From NCBI GenBank assembly GCA_041441455.1, contig JASDTB010000047.1, positions 1 through 21,438 of the forward strand: a stretch of 21,438 bases of DNA. The letters run 5' to 3'. Below, one piece after another: positions 14,572-21,438 of the stretch; position 1 is the stretch's first letter; every line of letters starts with the position of its first letter. Origin of the DNA: JAFIHK01 sp041441455 (GTDB taxonomy: Bacteria; Bacteroidota; Bacteroidia; Bacteroidales; UBA932). A program made the translations under genes and the position numbers. The notes beneath the pieces are model-generated. The model was not told the origin of the DNA, made no database searches, and saw only the letters and a program-made list of their open reading frames with translations.

Positions 14572-15921
14572 CTATACAAAGAACTTATTTACTTTACTTA
14601 GTGCTGATGGCAATGCAAATACAACTACTCTGTCGTATGGTTTTATCTCTGTGTCTCCTAGGGCAATAAAACTGTTTGTTCCTCTGATTACTCCTCCGAT
14701 GATTGCATCTTTTGGGAAATTCAGGTGACGTATTTTGTCTCTTGTAATTGCACTATTTGGATTAGCGATAAATTCAAGAATTTCGGCATCAGATCCGTTG
14801 AGACATTTGATCGATTGGACTTTGTTACTTAGAGTAAATCTAAAGATTCTTCCGGCAGTAATGAGCTTTTTGTTGATAACAGCATCTACACCCATCCCCT
14901 CAGCCAGTTTTATATAATCGATATTCTCAACTTCGGCAATAGTCTTAGAGACACCCATTCTCTTTGCAGCTACGCATGAAAGGATATTGGTCTCTGAACT
15001 ACTTGTAACAGCGACGAACGCATCGAAGTTGGCAACATCTTCCTCAATTAAAAGGTCGGTGTTACGGCCGTCTCCGTTTATAATCAAAGTTTTGCTTAAT
15101 GACTCAGATAAGTAGTCGCATCTCTCTTTTTTGAGTTCGATCATCTTGATGTGCTCCAAAGAGTGTTCAAGTTTTCTGGCAACCATCTCTCCAATTCTTC
15201 CACCACCAACAATCATCAACCTCTTAACATCGATATTGTCTTTCCCTGAGTAGCTCATTACCTCTTTTACGCCCTCTTTTTTAGAAATCACAAAAACAAG
15301 ATCATGCATTTTGAAGGTCGTAGAACCTCTTGGGATAATTGTCTTGCCCTCTCTAGAGATCGCAACCGCACGATAAGGTGTTTCGCTTGTAAGTTCGGCA
15401 ACTTCCGACATTGTTCTGTCGATAAGTGGTGCACCGTCGTCAAGTCTGAAAACGATCAATTGAAGTTTGCCTCCAGAAAAATCCATGAATTCAGAAGTGC
15501 CTGTCTGTTTGAGAAGATCTATAATTTCGTGTGATGCAATTTTTTCTGGGTAGAATAGAAGGTCAATACCCATCTCTGTGAACAGAAGTTTGTTCTCGTT
15601 CTTGAGATATTCATCGTTGTTAATCCTGGCAGTAACTCTTGCACTACCCATTTTTTTTGCCAAGATTGAGCTGATAATGTTAACATCCTGCTCTTGGGCA
15701 GGGCTCACAGCAATAAACAGATCTGCTTTAGGTGCGCCAGCAGCTTCAAGAGTCTTTATAGAAGTAGGAGAGCCGAGAACGGTCACTACGTCAGCGCTCT
15801 CGGCTATTCTGCTTAATCTCTCTTCGTCGCTGTCGATGACTGTCAGATCGTGGTACTCATTGCTGAGCATTTTTGCAAGATGACGTCCGACTTCGCCGGC
15901 GCCAGCTATAATGATCTTCAT
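14572..15921 (-). CDS. trkA: Trk potassium uptake regulatory subunit TrkA
   Basis: Peripheral cytoplasmic subunit that binds NAD(H)/nucleotides and gates the TrkH/TrkG potassium channel. The 449 residues form two TrkA-N/TrkA-C units. The first Rossmann motif is GAGEVG (7-12) with acidic Asp30 at the end of strand two (VIDSD). The second is GGGRIG (239-244) with Glu262 (MIELKK). A TrkA-C-type RCK_C domain follows each (about 147-225 and 375-449). E. coli TrkA has 458 residues and the same duplicated design. A trkH partner is often adjacent, but here a terminator follows and the upstream gene encodes DUF2795, so the channel subunit must be elsewhere. It starts 12 bases after the DUF2795 stop and is probably cotranscribed with it. 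Confidence 0.95.
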   Translation of the reverse strand: MKIIIAGAGEVGRHLAKMLSNEYHDLTVIDSDEERLSRIAESADVVTVLGSPTSIKTLEAAGAPKADLFIAVSPAQEQDVNIISSILAKKMGSARVTARINNDEYLKNENKLLFTEMGIDLLFYPEKIASHEIIDLLKQTGTSEFMDFSGGKLQLIVFRLDDGAPLIDRTMSEVAELTSETPYRAVAISREGKTIIPRGSTTFKMHDLVFVISKKEGVKEVMSYSGKDNIDVKRLMIVGGGRIGEMVARKLEHSLEHIKMIELKKERCDYLSESLSKTLIINGDGRNTDLLIEEDVANFDAFVAVTSSSETNILSCVAAKRMGVSKTIAEVENIDYIKLAEGMGVDAVINKKLITAGRIFRFTLSNKVQSIKCLNGSDAEILEFIANPNSAITRDKIRHLNFPKDAIIGGVIRGTNSFIALGDTEIKPYDRVVVFALPSALSKVNKFFV

Positions 15922-15933
15922 CTTTTTACTTGA

Positions 15934-16155
15934 TTAATATTCCTCTTCGTTGAAGAAAAAATCTTCCTTGCTTGGATAGTCAGGCCAGATGTCTTCGATG
16001 CTATCGTAGACTTCGCCGTCATCTTCAAGATCCTCAAGGTTTTCAATTACCTCAAGCGGTGCTCCCGAGCGGGTAGCATAGTCAATTAACTCTTCCTTGG
16101 TTGCAGGCCATGGAGCATCTTCAAGCTTTGAAGCTAATTCGAGTGTCCAATACAT
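15934..16155 (-). CDS. DUF2795 family small protein
   Basis: Protein of 73 residues, conserved across Bacteroidota, of unknown molecular function. The opening MYWTLELASKLEDAPWPATK and the block LIDYATRSGAPLEVIENLEDL are the family core. The C-terminal half is strongly acidic and ends KEDFFFNEEEY. There is no signal peptide or membrane helix, so it should be cytoplasmic. It lies 12 bases upstream of trkA behind a recognisable promoter at 16208-16237, so the two are likely transcribed together. pduO lies upstream on the same strand, 109 bases away. Confidence 0.88.
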   Translation of the reverse strand: MYWTLELASKLEDAPWPATKEELIDYATRSGAPLEVIENLEDLEDDGEVYDSIEDIWPDYPSKEDFFFNEEEY

Positions 16156-16183
16156 AGTGTAAATAATTAAAAATTAATCACTT

Positions 16184-16227
16184 GTGAATTATTTTGCAAA
16201 TAGTTTGCGAAGTTAGTGAATTATTTT
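16184..16227. repeat. Duplicated 12-mer around the DUF2795-trkA promoter
   Basis: GTGAATTATTTT occurs at 16184-16195 and 16216-16227, 32 bases apart start to start, about three helical turns. One copy lies in the spacer between the -33 and -7 boxes, the other just past the expected start point. A perfect inverted repeat GCAAA-TAG-TTTGC (16196-16208) lies between them. This looks like operator architecture, though AT-richness weakens the case. Confidence 0.5.
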
Positions 16228-16237
16228 TGAATAACAA
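16208..16237 (-). promoter_or_regulatory. Promoter of DUF2795-trkA
   Basis: Minus-strand TTG (16237-16235) and TAACTTCG (16215-16208) are separated by 19 bases. The -7 octamer differs from TAnnTTTG at one position and is identical to that before the M23 gene. It leaves 52 bases to the DUF2795 ATG. Confidence 0.5.
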
Positions 16238-16264
16238 CTTAACAGAGCAAGAAATAAACTAATA

Positions 16265-16798
16265 TTACTGATGCCAAAAATCGTCTGTCACTCCCTCTTT
16301 CCACGCAATGTATCTAGCATAAACAAATAAGTAGTCGGATAGTCTGTTGAGATATTTTACAACCACAACAAGTTTCTCGTCTTCAAGTAGCGGAATGGCA
16401 GACCTTTCTGCTCTGCGGCAAACAGTGCGTGCAATGTGGCAAACAGCTGCTGCTCTTGGACCTGCAGGTAAAATGAATGCAGTCTGTGGTGGTAATTCAG
16501 ATTGCATACTGTCAATCTCTCCCTCTAAGAATGTAATCTCTCCTTCGTCGAAAGGTTTCAGCCTCTCAACATGACCGTCTGTTGCTAGATGAGCCGCACC
16601 AAGCATTAAAGCAGCTTGAATACGTCTAAGATGGTCGGTGATGTTTTTGCCTTCTAGCTCCACTCTAAGTAAAGCTAAGTGGGAGATAAGTTCATCTACG
16701 TTTCCGTATGATTCAACTCTTGGGTGATTTTTGCTTACTCTTTGTCCGCTCACAAGGGATGTTCTCCCTTTGTCACCGGTTTTAGTATAGATGTTCAT
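16265..16798 (-). CDS. pduO: PduO-type ATP:cob(I)alamin adenosyltransferase
   Basis: Transfers the adenosyl group of ATP to cob(I)alamin or corrinoid, making coenzyme B12, in the cytoplasm. The 177 residues carry the family blocks YTKTGDKGRTSL (4-15, ATP loop), RVESYGNVDEL (27-37), HIARTVCRRAER (121-132, the Arg-rich ATP-binding helix) and YLNRLSDYLFVYAR (149-162). These place it in the PduO/MMAB group rather than CobA or EutT. Size is normal for a single-domain enzyme. It starts 12 bases after the stop of the ABC ATPase and is the last gene of the run that begins with the glycosyltransferase at 19793. Cobalamin-dependent partners such as methylmalonyl-CoA mutase are not in the window. Confidence 0.94.
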   Translation of the reverse strand: MNIYTKTGDKGRTSLVSGQRVSKNHPRVESYGNVDELISHLALLRVELEGKNITDHLRRIQAALMLGAAHLATDGHVERLKPFDEGEITFLEGEIDSMQSELPPQTAFILPAGPRAAAVCHIARTVCRRAERSAIPLLEDEKLVVVVKYLNRLSDYLFVYARYIAWKEGVTDDFWHQ

Positions 16799-16810
16799 TT
16801 GTAAATCGGA

Positions 16811-17500
16811 TTAATTGTTTTCGGTATCGGACTCGATCAGTCCGTCTCTAAGACGAATGATTCTTTTTGCATGTTTTGCAATGTCCTCCTCGTGCGTAAC
16901 AACAATCACTGTATTACCTTTGTTGTGGATCTCCTCGAAAAGTTTCATGATGTCGATTGATGTCTTTGTATCGAGGTTACCTGTTGGTTCGTCGGCAAGT
17001 ATGATAGAGGGATTGTTTACCAAAGCTCTTGCAACGGCAACCCTTTGTCTTTGACCTCCCGATAATTCATTTGGTTTATGGTGCATCCTCTCACCAAGAT
17101 CGACGCTTAAAAGTGCTTCTGTAGCTTTTTGATCCCTTTCAGCTTTTGATGCGCCTGCATAAATAAGAGGGAGAGCTACGTTGTCGAGAGCTGTGTATCT
17201 TGGTAAAAGATTGAATGATTGGAATATAAATCCAATCTCTTTGTTTCTCACCTCTGCAAGATCGTTGTCTTTCATCTTGCTGACATCGGTCCCATTTAAT
17301 ATATATGATCCGCTGGTAGGGCTATCAAGACATCCAAGGATGTTCATCATAGTGGATTTTCCCGAACCAGAGGGCCCCATGATTGCAACATATTCGTTCT
17401 TATAAATGGTTAAATCTACGCCATTGAGGGCTCTTACCTCTTGGTTTCCCACTGTGTAGATTTTTTTGATGTTCGATATTTTTATGATCTCCTGCTTCAT
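16811..17500 (-). CDS. ABC transporter ATP-binding protein, MacB/LolD type
   Basis: Cytoplasmic ATPase subunit of 229 residues. Walker A GPSGSGKST is at 42-50, the Q-loop FQSFNLLPR near 93-101, the signature LSGGQRQRVAVARAL at 146-160, Walker B IILADEPTGNLD at 167-178 and the H-loop His in VVVTHEEDIA. The MNILGCLD and DEPTGNLD wording is characteristic of the MacB/LolD/FtsE group, which drives mechanotransmission-type FtsX-like permeases for lipoprotein sorting, export or cell-wall control. No permease gene is adjacent, so the partner and cargo are unknown. LolD, MacB and FtsE cannot be separated on this evidence. It lies 25 bases downstream of mqnD in the same direction. Confidence 0.93.
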   Translation of the reverse strand: MKQEIIKISNIKKIYTVGNQEVRALNGVDLTIYKNEYVAIMGPSGSGKSTMMNILGCLDSPTSGSYILNGTDVSKMKDNDLAEVRNKEIGFIFQSFNLLPRYTALDNVALPLIYAGASKAERDQKATEALLSVDLGERMHHKPNELSGGQRQRVAVARALVNNPSIILADEPTGNLDTKTSIDIMKLFEEIHNKGNTVIVVTHEEDIAKHAKRIIRLRDGLIESDTENN

Positions 17501-17525
17501 GAGAAAATTTTTTTAGAATGTAAAT

Positions 17526-18371
17526 CTATAAAATAAAAAGATTATTTGCCATATTTATTTGAGCCTCTTTTAGCATGTTTGCATCAATTGCAGTGCTGAA
17601 AAGTTTTGAAACAGCATCTCTTCCCTCTTTGCTGATTTCATAAGTGTCACTATTAACATAAAGCTCAATATGCTTTCTTTGTACATCTTCGCTCATCTCT
17701 TGTGCATTTGCTCTGATGTAATCGGTAGATAGAGAAGGGTTTGCAATAGCAAACTCGATACTTCTTTGTAAGATTCGATTTAGTTTTTCGTGAAGATGTG
17801 ATAAGCTCCTCTTGACAGATATTCCTCCCAAAGGGATAGGTAATGAATATCTGTTTTGCCACAGTTCTCCTAAATCATTGATTAAATAGAGACCTTTGCT
17901 GCTGTAGGTAAATCGACCTTCGTGGATAAGTACTCCAGCGTCGAACTTGCCGTTGATTACCGCTTGTTCAATATCGGAAAAGATTAGTTCTCTTGTATTG
18001 GTAGCCTCTGGGAATAGATGCCTTAAAAGTAGATATGCAGTGGTCCCTTTTCCTGGAATCGCAATTGTCGAATTTTTGGCATCGAAATTTTTGGATAATG
18101 ACTCATTTGAACAAACCAGCAGTGGTCCTACATTGTAGCCAAGTGCACTTCCGCTCTTAAGCATTGCGTATTGATCGCAAAAACCGAAAAAAGCACTGTA
18201 ACTAACTTTGCACACATCAAACTCGCCTGCCGAAGCAAAATTGTTGAGTTGTTGAATGTCTGCCAAAGTTGTTTCAAATTCAAGACCTTCGGTATCAATT
18301 CTACCGTTTAGCAGTGCCTCGAATGCAAATGTGTCATTGGGACAAGGTGAGATTGCTAGTCTGATTTTCAT
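17526..18371 (-). CDS. mqnD: 1,4-dihydroxy-6-naphthoate synthase MqnD
   Basis: Converts cyclic de-hypoxanthine futalosine to 1,4-dihydroxy-6-naphthoate in the futalosine route to menaquinone. The 281 residues are the family norm. SPCPNDTF at 8-15 is the signature, followed by a periplasmic-binding-protein-like fold (DVCKVSYSAFFGF at about 52-64, GPLLVCS near 82, DAGVLIHEGRF near 150, PIPLGGISVKRSL near 178). His153 of the IHEGRF segment corresponds to the catalytic His of the family. It starts one base after the mqnB stop (TAACATG), so translation is very likely coupled. mqnA, mqnC and mqnE are not in the window. Confidence 0.94.
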   Translation of the reverse strand: MKIRLAISPCPNDTFAFEALLNGRIDTEGLEFETTLADIQQLNNFASAGEFDVCKVSYSAFFGFCDQYAMLKSGSALGYNVGPLLVCSNESLSKNFDAKNSTIAIPGKGTTAYLLLRHLFPEATNTRELIFSDIEQAVINGKFDAGVLIHEGRFTYSSKGLYLINDLGELWQNRYSLPIPLGGISVKRSLSHLHEKLNRILQRSIEFAIANPSLSTDYIRANAQEMSEDVQRKHIELYVNSDTYEISKEGRDAVSKLFSTAIDANMLKEAQINMANNLFIL

Positions 18372-18372
18372 G

Positions 18373-19062
18373 TTATTGGGAGATCAGGGCTTTAAGTAGA
18401 TTTGCGGTCTCTTTTTTTAGATTTTCCAGAGCTAAAGGGATGTTCCATTTAGTTCGGTCGCGTTCGCCTACTTCGTTTGAGACTGAGCGAAGCTCAATAA
18501 AAGGCACACGCTCCAGAAGGCAGATGTAAAAGAATGCTGCTCCCTCCATGCTCTCGATTTGAGGAGAGAAACCCATTCTGAGTCTGTCTGTCTTTTCGGG
18601 AAGACCACTAACAGTTTGGACTGTTACAGACGAGGCTTTTTTTATGTGAGACAGCGCATTTTCAAGTCTGTCGCCTAAAAGTGGTGCATTAAGGGCTCCT
18701 CCCTTGAAAGGGAATGTATCTGCATCTAAGATCTGATATTCGAAAAGTGTCTGAAATCCCGAAAATGTCTCAAATCCTAGGTCTCCAAAGTACTCTTTGT
18801 CGATTCTTGCAACTGCCCCAATTGGAAACTCTTCCGAAAAACTACCAGCAATGCCAGTATTTACAACAAGGTCGTATGGAGTCTCAGCACAACAGAGTTG
18901 TTTTGTCAATCGGTAGCTTGTGCTAGTTGTGCCAATTCCTGTTAGCATATATTCAACTTCGAGTAGCTCTTGTTCCTCTTTTGTAAGGGAGTTGAATGCC
19001 TGTTTGGCTGTAATAATCTCCTCTTCCTCTGCAGATGTAATTAAGATTCTTGCTTTTCCCAT
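18373..19062 (-). CDS. mqnB: Futalosine hydrolase MqnB
   Basis: Nucleosidase of the phosphorylase superfamily that removes hypoxanthine from futalosine in menaquinone synthesis. The 229 residues show LVVNTGIAGSF (about 85-95), the purine-site segment SMEGAAFFYICL near 171-182 and FIELRSVSNEVGERD near 188-202. SMEGAAF contains the conserved Met-Glu that binds the ribose, and the SNEVGERDRTKWNI segment is typical of MqnB rather than of MTA/SAH nucleosidase. Immediate linkage to mqnD supports the specific call. The ATG at 19062 lies inside the last codons of the upstream glycosyltransferase, giving a 22-base overlap. Confidence 0.92.
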   Translation of the reverse strand: MGKARILITSAEEEEIITAKQAFNSLTKEEQELLEVEYMLTGIGTTSTSYRLTKQLCCAETPYDLVVNTGIAGSFSEEFPIGAVARIDKEYFGDLGFETFSGFQTLFEYQILDADTFPFKGGALNAPLLGDRLENALSHIKKASSVTVQTVSGLPEKTDRLRMGFSPQIESMEGAAFFYICLLERVPFIELRSVSNEVGERDRTKWNIPLALENLKKETANLLKALISQ

Positions 19063-19793
19063 GATTTAGCTATGATTAAAAATCTGTAAAATGTATGTAA
19101 AACTGAGTAGACTAGCCCCATCTTTCCGTCTCTGAATCCACCCTTGATGAAATAAAACTTTATAAAAAATGTAAACGATCTACCAAACACCGAAAAGTAT
19201 CCAAATGTTCTTCCCCTCTCTCTTAATCGGATAATCTCTTTGTCGGTATAATTATTCATTTTTGCAATTCGCTGCGCAACAGTTTGGTCGTCGAGATGGA
19301 TGATCGCCAGATCTCTTCTCTTTTTGTTTATGTATTCAACTCTCCCGTCAATTTTGGGGACAGAGTGAATTATTGGAGGCCAGTCACAACTAGATTTTTT
19401 GAAAAATCTTAAGATATAATCGGGATAAGATGCGTGCATGAAGACTCCGTGAAAAAAGTTTTTTCGTGGAATAAATAATCCCTCTGCAGGCTTATCGGTT
19501 GCAATATGAGACTTTAGATATTCAAAGAGTTGAGGTGAGACCACTTCGTCGGCATCTAACAGCAATACCCAGTCATGTTTAGCAGATTGAATTGCAAAAT
19601 TCCTTGCAGGTTCACAGATTCCGCACTTTTCAAAATAGACAACGCGACATCCGTAACTTTTCGCGATCTCCACTGTGTCGTCGTCGCTATACATGTCGCA
19701 GACAACGATGTCTTCTACCAATCTGACTGAATCTAATGTCTTTGCGAGGTGTTTTGATGCGTTGTATGTGTTGATTACAACAGATATATCCAT
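19041..19793 (-). CDS. Glycosyltransferase family 2 (WaaE/KdtX-like)
   Basis: Predicted cytoplasmic or membrane-associated sugar transferase of 250 residues, probably acting on lipopolysaccharide core or another surface glycan. The N-terminal GT-A fold opens SVVINTYNASKHLAKTLDSV (4-23), with VVCDMYSDDDTVEIA near 30-44 and the metal-binding LLLDADEVVSP near 78-88. The order and the CEPARNFAIQ segment resemble LPS core glucosyltransferases of the WaaE/KdtX group. A hydrophobic, aromatic C-terminus (YFSVFGRSFTFFIKFYF) suggests membrane contact. I choose the ATG at 19793 over an upstream one at 19835 because MDISVVINTY is the normal start and because the promoter overlaps the 14-codon extension. 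It is first in the unit with mqnB, mqnD, the ABC ATPase and pduO. Confidence 0.88.
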   Translation of the reverse strand: MDISVVINTYNASKHLAKTLDSVRLVEDIVVCDMYSDDDTVEIAKSYGCRVVYFEKCGICEPARNFAIQSAKHDWVLLLDADEVVSPQLFEYLKSHIATDKPAEGLFIPRKNFFHGVFMHASYPDYILRFFKKSSCDWPPIIHSVPKIDGRVEYINKKRRDLAIIHLDDQTVAQRIAKMNNYTDKEIIRLRERGRTFGYFSVFGRSFTFFIKFYFIKGGFRDGKMGLVYSVLHTFYRFLIIAKSWEKQES

Positions 19794-19822
19794 TTGTAGA
19801 ACAATTTTTTGTAATATTGCGC

Positions 19823-19854
19823 TAAAATTAGGCAATAATTATGGCATATACAAA
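19823..19854 (-). promoter_or_regulatory. Promoter of the glycosyltransferase-mqnB-mqnD unit
   Basis: Minus-strand TTTG (19854-19851) and TAATTTTA (19830-19823) are separated by 20 bases. The -33 element is a full match and the -7 box differs from TAnnTTTG at one base. The -33 lies inside the first codons of the divergent folE gene. Confidence 0.45.
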
Positions 19855-20440
19855 GATAGAACAATACGATCAAGAAACCACTGATGAGTTATCAAGACTC
19901 TATAAAGAGGTACTTGTTCAACTAGGGGAGGATCCTGATAGAGAGGGGCTTTTGAAGACACCTGAGAGGGTTGCAAAATCTTTGCAGTTCTTGACACAAG
20001 GGTATCAGGCAGACCCGGCAGCAATCCTGAATTCTGCTAAATTCAAAGAGGAGTACAAACAGATGGTACTTGTGAAAGATATTGAATTATATTCTCTTTG
20101 TGAGCATCATATGCTACCATTTTATGGGAAGGCTCATGTTGCATACATTCCGAATGGTTATATTACTGGATTAAGTAAAGTTGCTCGTGTTGTTGAGGCT
20201 TTTGCCAGAAGATTGCAAGTACAAGAGAGGTTGACAGTTCAGATAAGGGATTGTATCCAAGATACACTTAATCCTCTTGGGGTTGCAGTTGTGATTGAAG
20301 CATCGCACATGTGTATGCAGATAAGAGGTGTGCAGAAGCAAAATTCAGTAACTACTACAGCTGCATATACTGGTGCATTTCTTAAGGATATTCGTACAAG
20401 AGAGGAGTTTATGCACCTGATTGGTGTAGATATTCATTAA
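19841..20440 (+). CDS. folE: GTP cyclohydrolase I
   Basis: Converts GTP to 7,8-dihydroneopterin triphosphate, the first step of folate (and queuosine-type) pterin synthesis, in the cytoplasm as a homodecamer. The 199 residues contain the zinc site Cys87, His90 and Cys158 (SLCEHHMLPF at 85-94 and HMCMQIRGV at 156-164), with catalytic His89 and His156. GYITGLSKVARVVEAFARRLQVQERLT is split here as GLSKVARVV (110-118) and RLQVQERLT (124-132), both signature segments. This is the classical zinc enzyme, not the FolE2 type. It diverges from the glycosyltransferase at 19793 with a 47-base gap. A weak -7-like TAATATTG lies at 19812-19819. A second sugar-transferase gene follows 10 bases downstream, so the two are probably cotranscribed. 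Confidence 0.97.
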   Translation: MAYTKIEQYDQETTDELSRLYKEVLVQLGEDPDREGLLKTPERVAKSLQFLTQGYQADPAAILNSAKFKEEYKQMVLVKDIELYSLCEHHMLPFYGKAHVAYIPNGYITGLSKVARVVEAFARRLQVQERLTVQIRDCIQDTLNPLGVAVVIEASHMCMQIRGVQKQNSVTTTAAYTGAFLKDIRTREEFMHLIGVDIH

Positions 20441-20450
20441 AATCGGTAAC

Positions 20451-21089
20451 ATGATACCAAAAATAATTCATTATTGCTGGTTCGGAAGAGGCGAAATGCC
20501 CGAATTAGCTAAAATGTGCATTGAGTCATGGAAGAGATATCTTCCTGATTACGAAATTATGCTATGGAATGAGGATAATTTCGATGTTAACTCACTAAAA
20601 TTTACTCGTCAGGCATATGAAAAAAGAAAGTTTGCTTTCGTTACCGACTATGTTCGTCTGTATGCCCTGAAAAATTTTGGTGGTGTCTATATGGATACTG
20701 ATGTTGAGATTACAAAGAATATAGATAAGTTCTTAGAGCTACCTGCCTTTTCTGGATTTGAGACAGGTGACTTAATTCCAACTGGTATCATGGCTTCAGA
20801 AAAGGGGTTGAAATGGATTGATGAGCTCATTAAATATTATGATAAGAAGCCTTTTGTTCGTTGGAACGGAAGACTGAACAAGACTCCAAATACACTGATA
20901 ATCTCAAGAATATTTAGTAAAAAAAAGGGAGTTGTGTTGAATAACTCTTATCAAGTTTACGACAATCAGTTGCATCTTTTTCCAAAAGACTTTTTTTGTC
21001 CGAAGTCTTATAAAACTGGAGAGATAGAATTGACGGAAAATACATATTGCATCCACCACTTTGCTGGTTCTTGGACAAAAAATGGTTAA
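20451..21089 (+). CDS. Glycosyltransferase with DXD motif (Gly_transf_sug, capsular polysaccharide type)
   Basis: Predicted sugar transferase of 212 residues for surface polysaccharide. IPKIIHYCWFGRGEMPELA (2-20), followed by CIESWKRYLPDYEIMLWNED, is the typical opening of the OCH1/capsular sugar-transferase family. FAFVTDYVRLYALKNFGGVYMDTDVEI (61-87) contains the conserved D-x-x-R-x-x-x-L and the metal-binding DTD at 82-84. The C-terminus ends IHHFAGSWTKNG, as family members do. No membrane helix or signal is seen. It lies between folE (10 bases upstream) and wecB (24 bases downstream) on the same strand, suggesting the beginning of a polysaccharide locus. Donor and acceptor cannot be predicted. 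Confidence 0.9.
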   Translation: MIPKIIHYCWFGRGEMPELAKMCIESWKRYLPDYEIMLWNEDNFDVNSLKFTRQAYEKRKFAFVTDYVRLYALKNFGGVYMDTDVEITKNIDKFLELPAFSGFETGDLIPTGIMASEKGLKWIDELIKYYDKKPFVRWNGRLNKTPNTLIISRIFSKKKGVVLNNSYQVYDNQLHLFPKDFFCPKSYKTGEIELTENTYCIHHFAGSWTKNG

Positions 21090-21113
21090 TCTGAATAAAC
21101 TAAAACAATCAAT

Positions 21114-21438
21114 ATGAAAAGGGTACTTCTTGTTTTCGGAACACGTCCGGAAGCAATTAAAATGGCTCCTTTGGTAAAGGCGTTTCAATCACATCCCGAA
21201 GGTTTCGAAACGATTCTTTGCGTTACTGGCCAACATAGAGAGATGCTCGATCAGGTTCTAAACCTATTCGAACTTAAGCCAGACTATGATTTAAACATCA
21301 TGAAACAAGGTCAAGACTTGTATGATATCACAAGTAAGGTTTTAATTGGCATGAGAGACGTGCTTATTGAATCAAAACCCGATATAGTATTTGTACACGG
21401 TGATACTACAACTTCTACTGCAGCCGCCCTTGCAGCAT
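21114..21438 (+). CDS. wecB: UDP-N-acetylglucosamine 2-epimerase, N-terminal part, cut by window edge
   Basis: Non-hydrolysing epimerase that converts UDP-GlcNAc to UDP-ManNAc for surface glycans. The 108 visible codons read MKRVLLVFGTRPEAIKMAP (1-19), CVTGQHREMLDQVL (about 36-49) and DIVFVHGDTTTS near 90-101, all standard for WecB. The GTRPEAIKMAP and GQHREM motifs bind substrate and UDP. The reading frame stays open to the last base. It follows the sugar-transferase gene by 24 bases. The C-terminal two thirds lie beyond the window. Confidence 0.95.
   Translation, partial: MKRVLLVFGTRPEAIKMAPLVKAFQSHPEGFETILCVTGQHREMLDQVLNLFELKPDYDLNIMKQGQDLYDITSKVLIGMRDVLIESKPDIVFVHGDTTTSTAAALAA

Noticed and set aside
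19794..19835. Upstream ATG adding 14 residues to the family 2 glycosyltransferase.
   Set aside because: MDISVVINTY is the usual start of the fold, and the extension overlaps the predicted -7 box and transcription start.
1..21438. CRISPR arrays, tRNA or rRNA genes, insertion sequences, prophage or defence genes.
   Set aside because: No regularly spaced repeats, cloverleaf-like segments, transposases, integrases or phage genes were seen on either strand.

Overview
This window looks like a chromosomal segment of a low-GC member of the Bacteroidota, most likely Bacteroidales. The evidence is the promoter style (several TAnnTTTG -7 boxes, little or no Shine-Dalgarno), an outer-membrane beta-barrel protein with a carboxypeptidase-like N-terminal domain, and DUF2795 and DUF3810 proteins typical of that phylum. 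I cannot name a genus. No tRNA, rRNA, CRISPR array, insertion sequence or prophage was seen, and no gene-free stretch exceeds about 240 bases.

Layout. (1) 1-2107, minus strand: the start of the division and cell-wall cluster, mraZ-rsmH-ftsL-ftsI. rsmH is interrupted by a 100-N assembly gap and ftsI runs off the left edge. (2) 2253-5212, plus strand: an M23 lipoprotein endopeptidase of the MepM type, divergent from mraZ, then the ABC-F translation factor ettA with its own promoter and terminator. (3) 5277-9791: an AT-rich accessory block holding an outer-membrane beta-barrel protein and a LysR regulator on the minus strand, and a divergent Old Yellow Enzyme-type flavin oxidoreductase. An uup-type ABC-F gene converges on the oxidoreductase, and the two stop codons overlap. 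(4) 11737-14333: a DUF3810 membrane metalloprotease-like protein, a strong terminator, and aspartate ammonia-lyase (aspA). (5) 14494-16155: trkA and a DUF2795 gene behind a promoter with unusual repeats. (6) 16265-19793, minus strand: a tight run of glycosyltransferase, mqnB, mqnD, an ABC transporter ATPase and pduO. mqnB and mqnD indicate menaquinone synthesis by the futalosine route. (7) 19841-21438, plus strand: folE, a sugar transferase and the start of wecB, which opens toward surface-polysaccharide synthesis.

Most of the window is housekeeping. I did not find a clear new defence or mobile system. The points most worth a second look are the LysR/outer-membrane/flavoenzyme block with a nested palindrome between its divergent genes, a terminator arm sequence shared by two unrelated genes, a duplicated 12-mer framing the DUF2795-trkA promoter, the His-to-Asp change at the zinc site of the M23 protein, and the futalosine genes.
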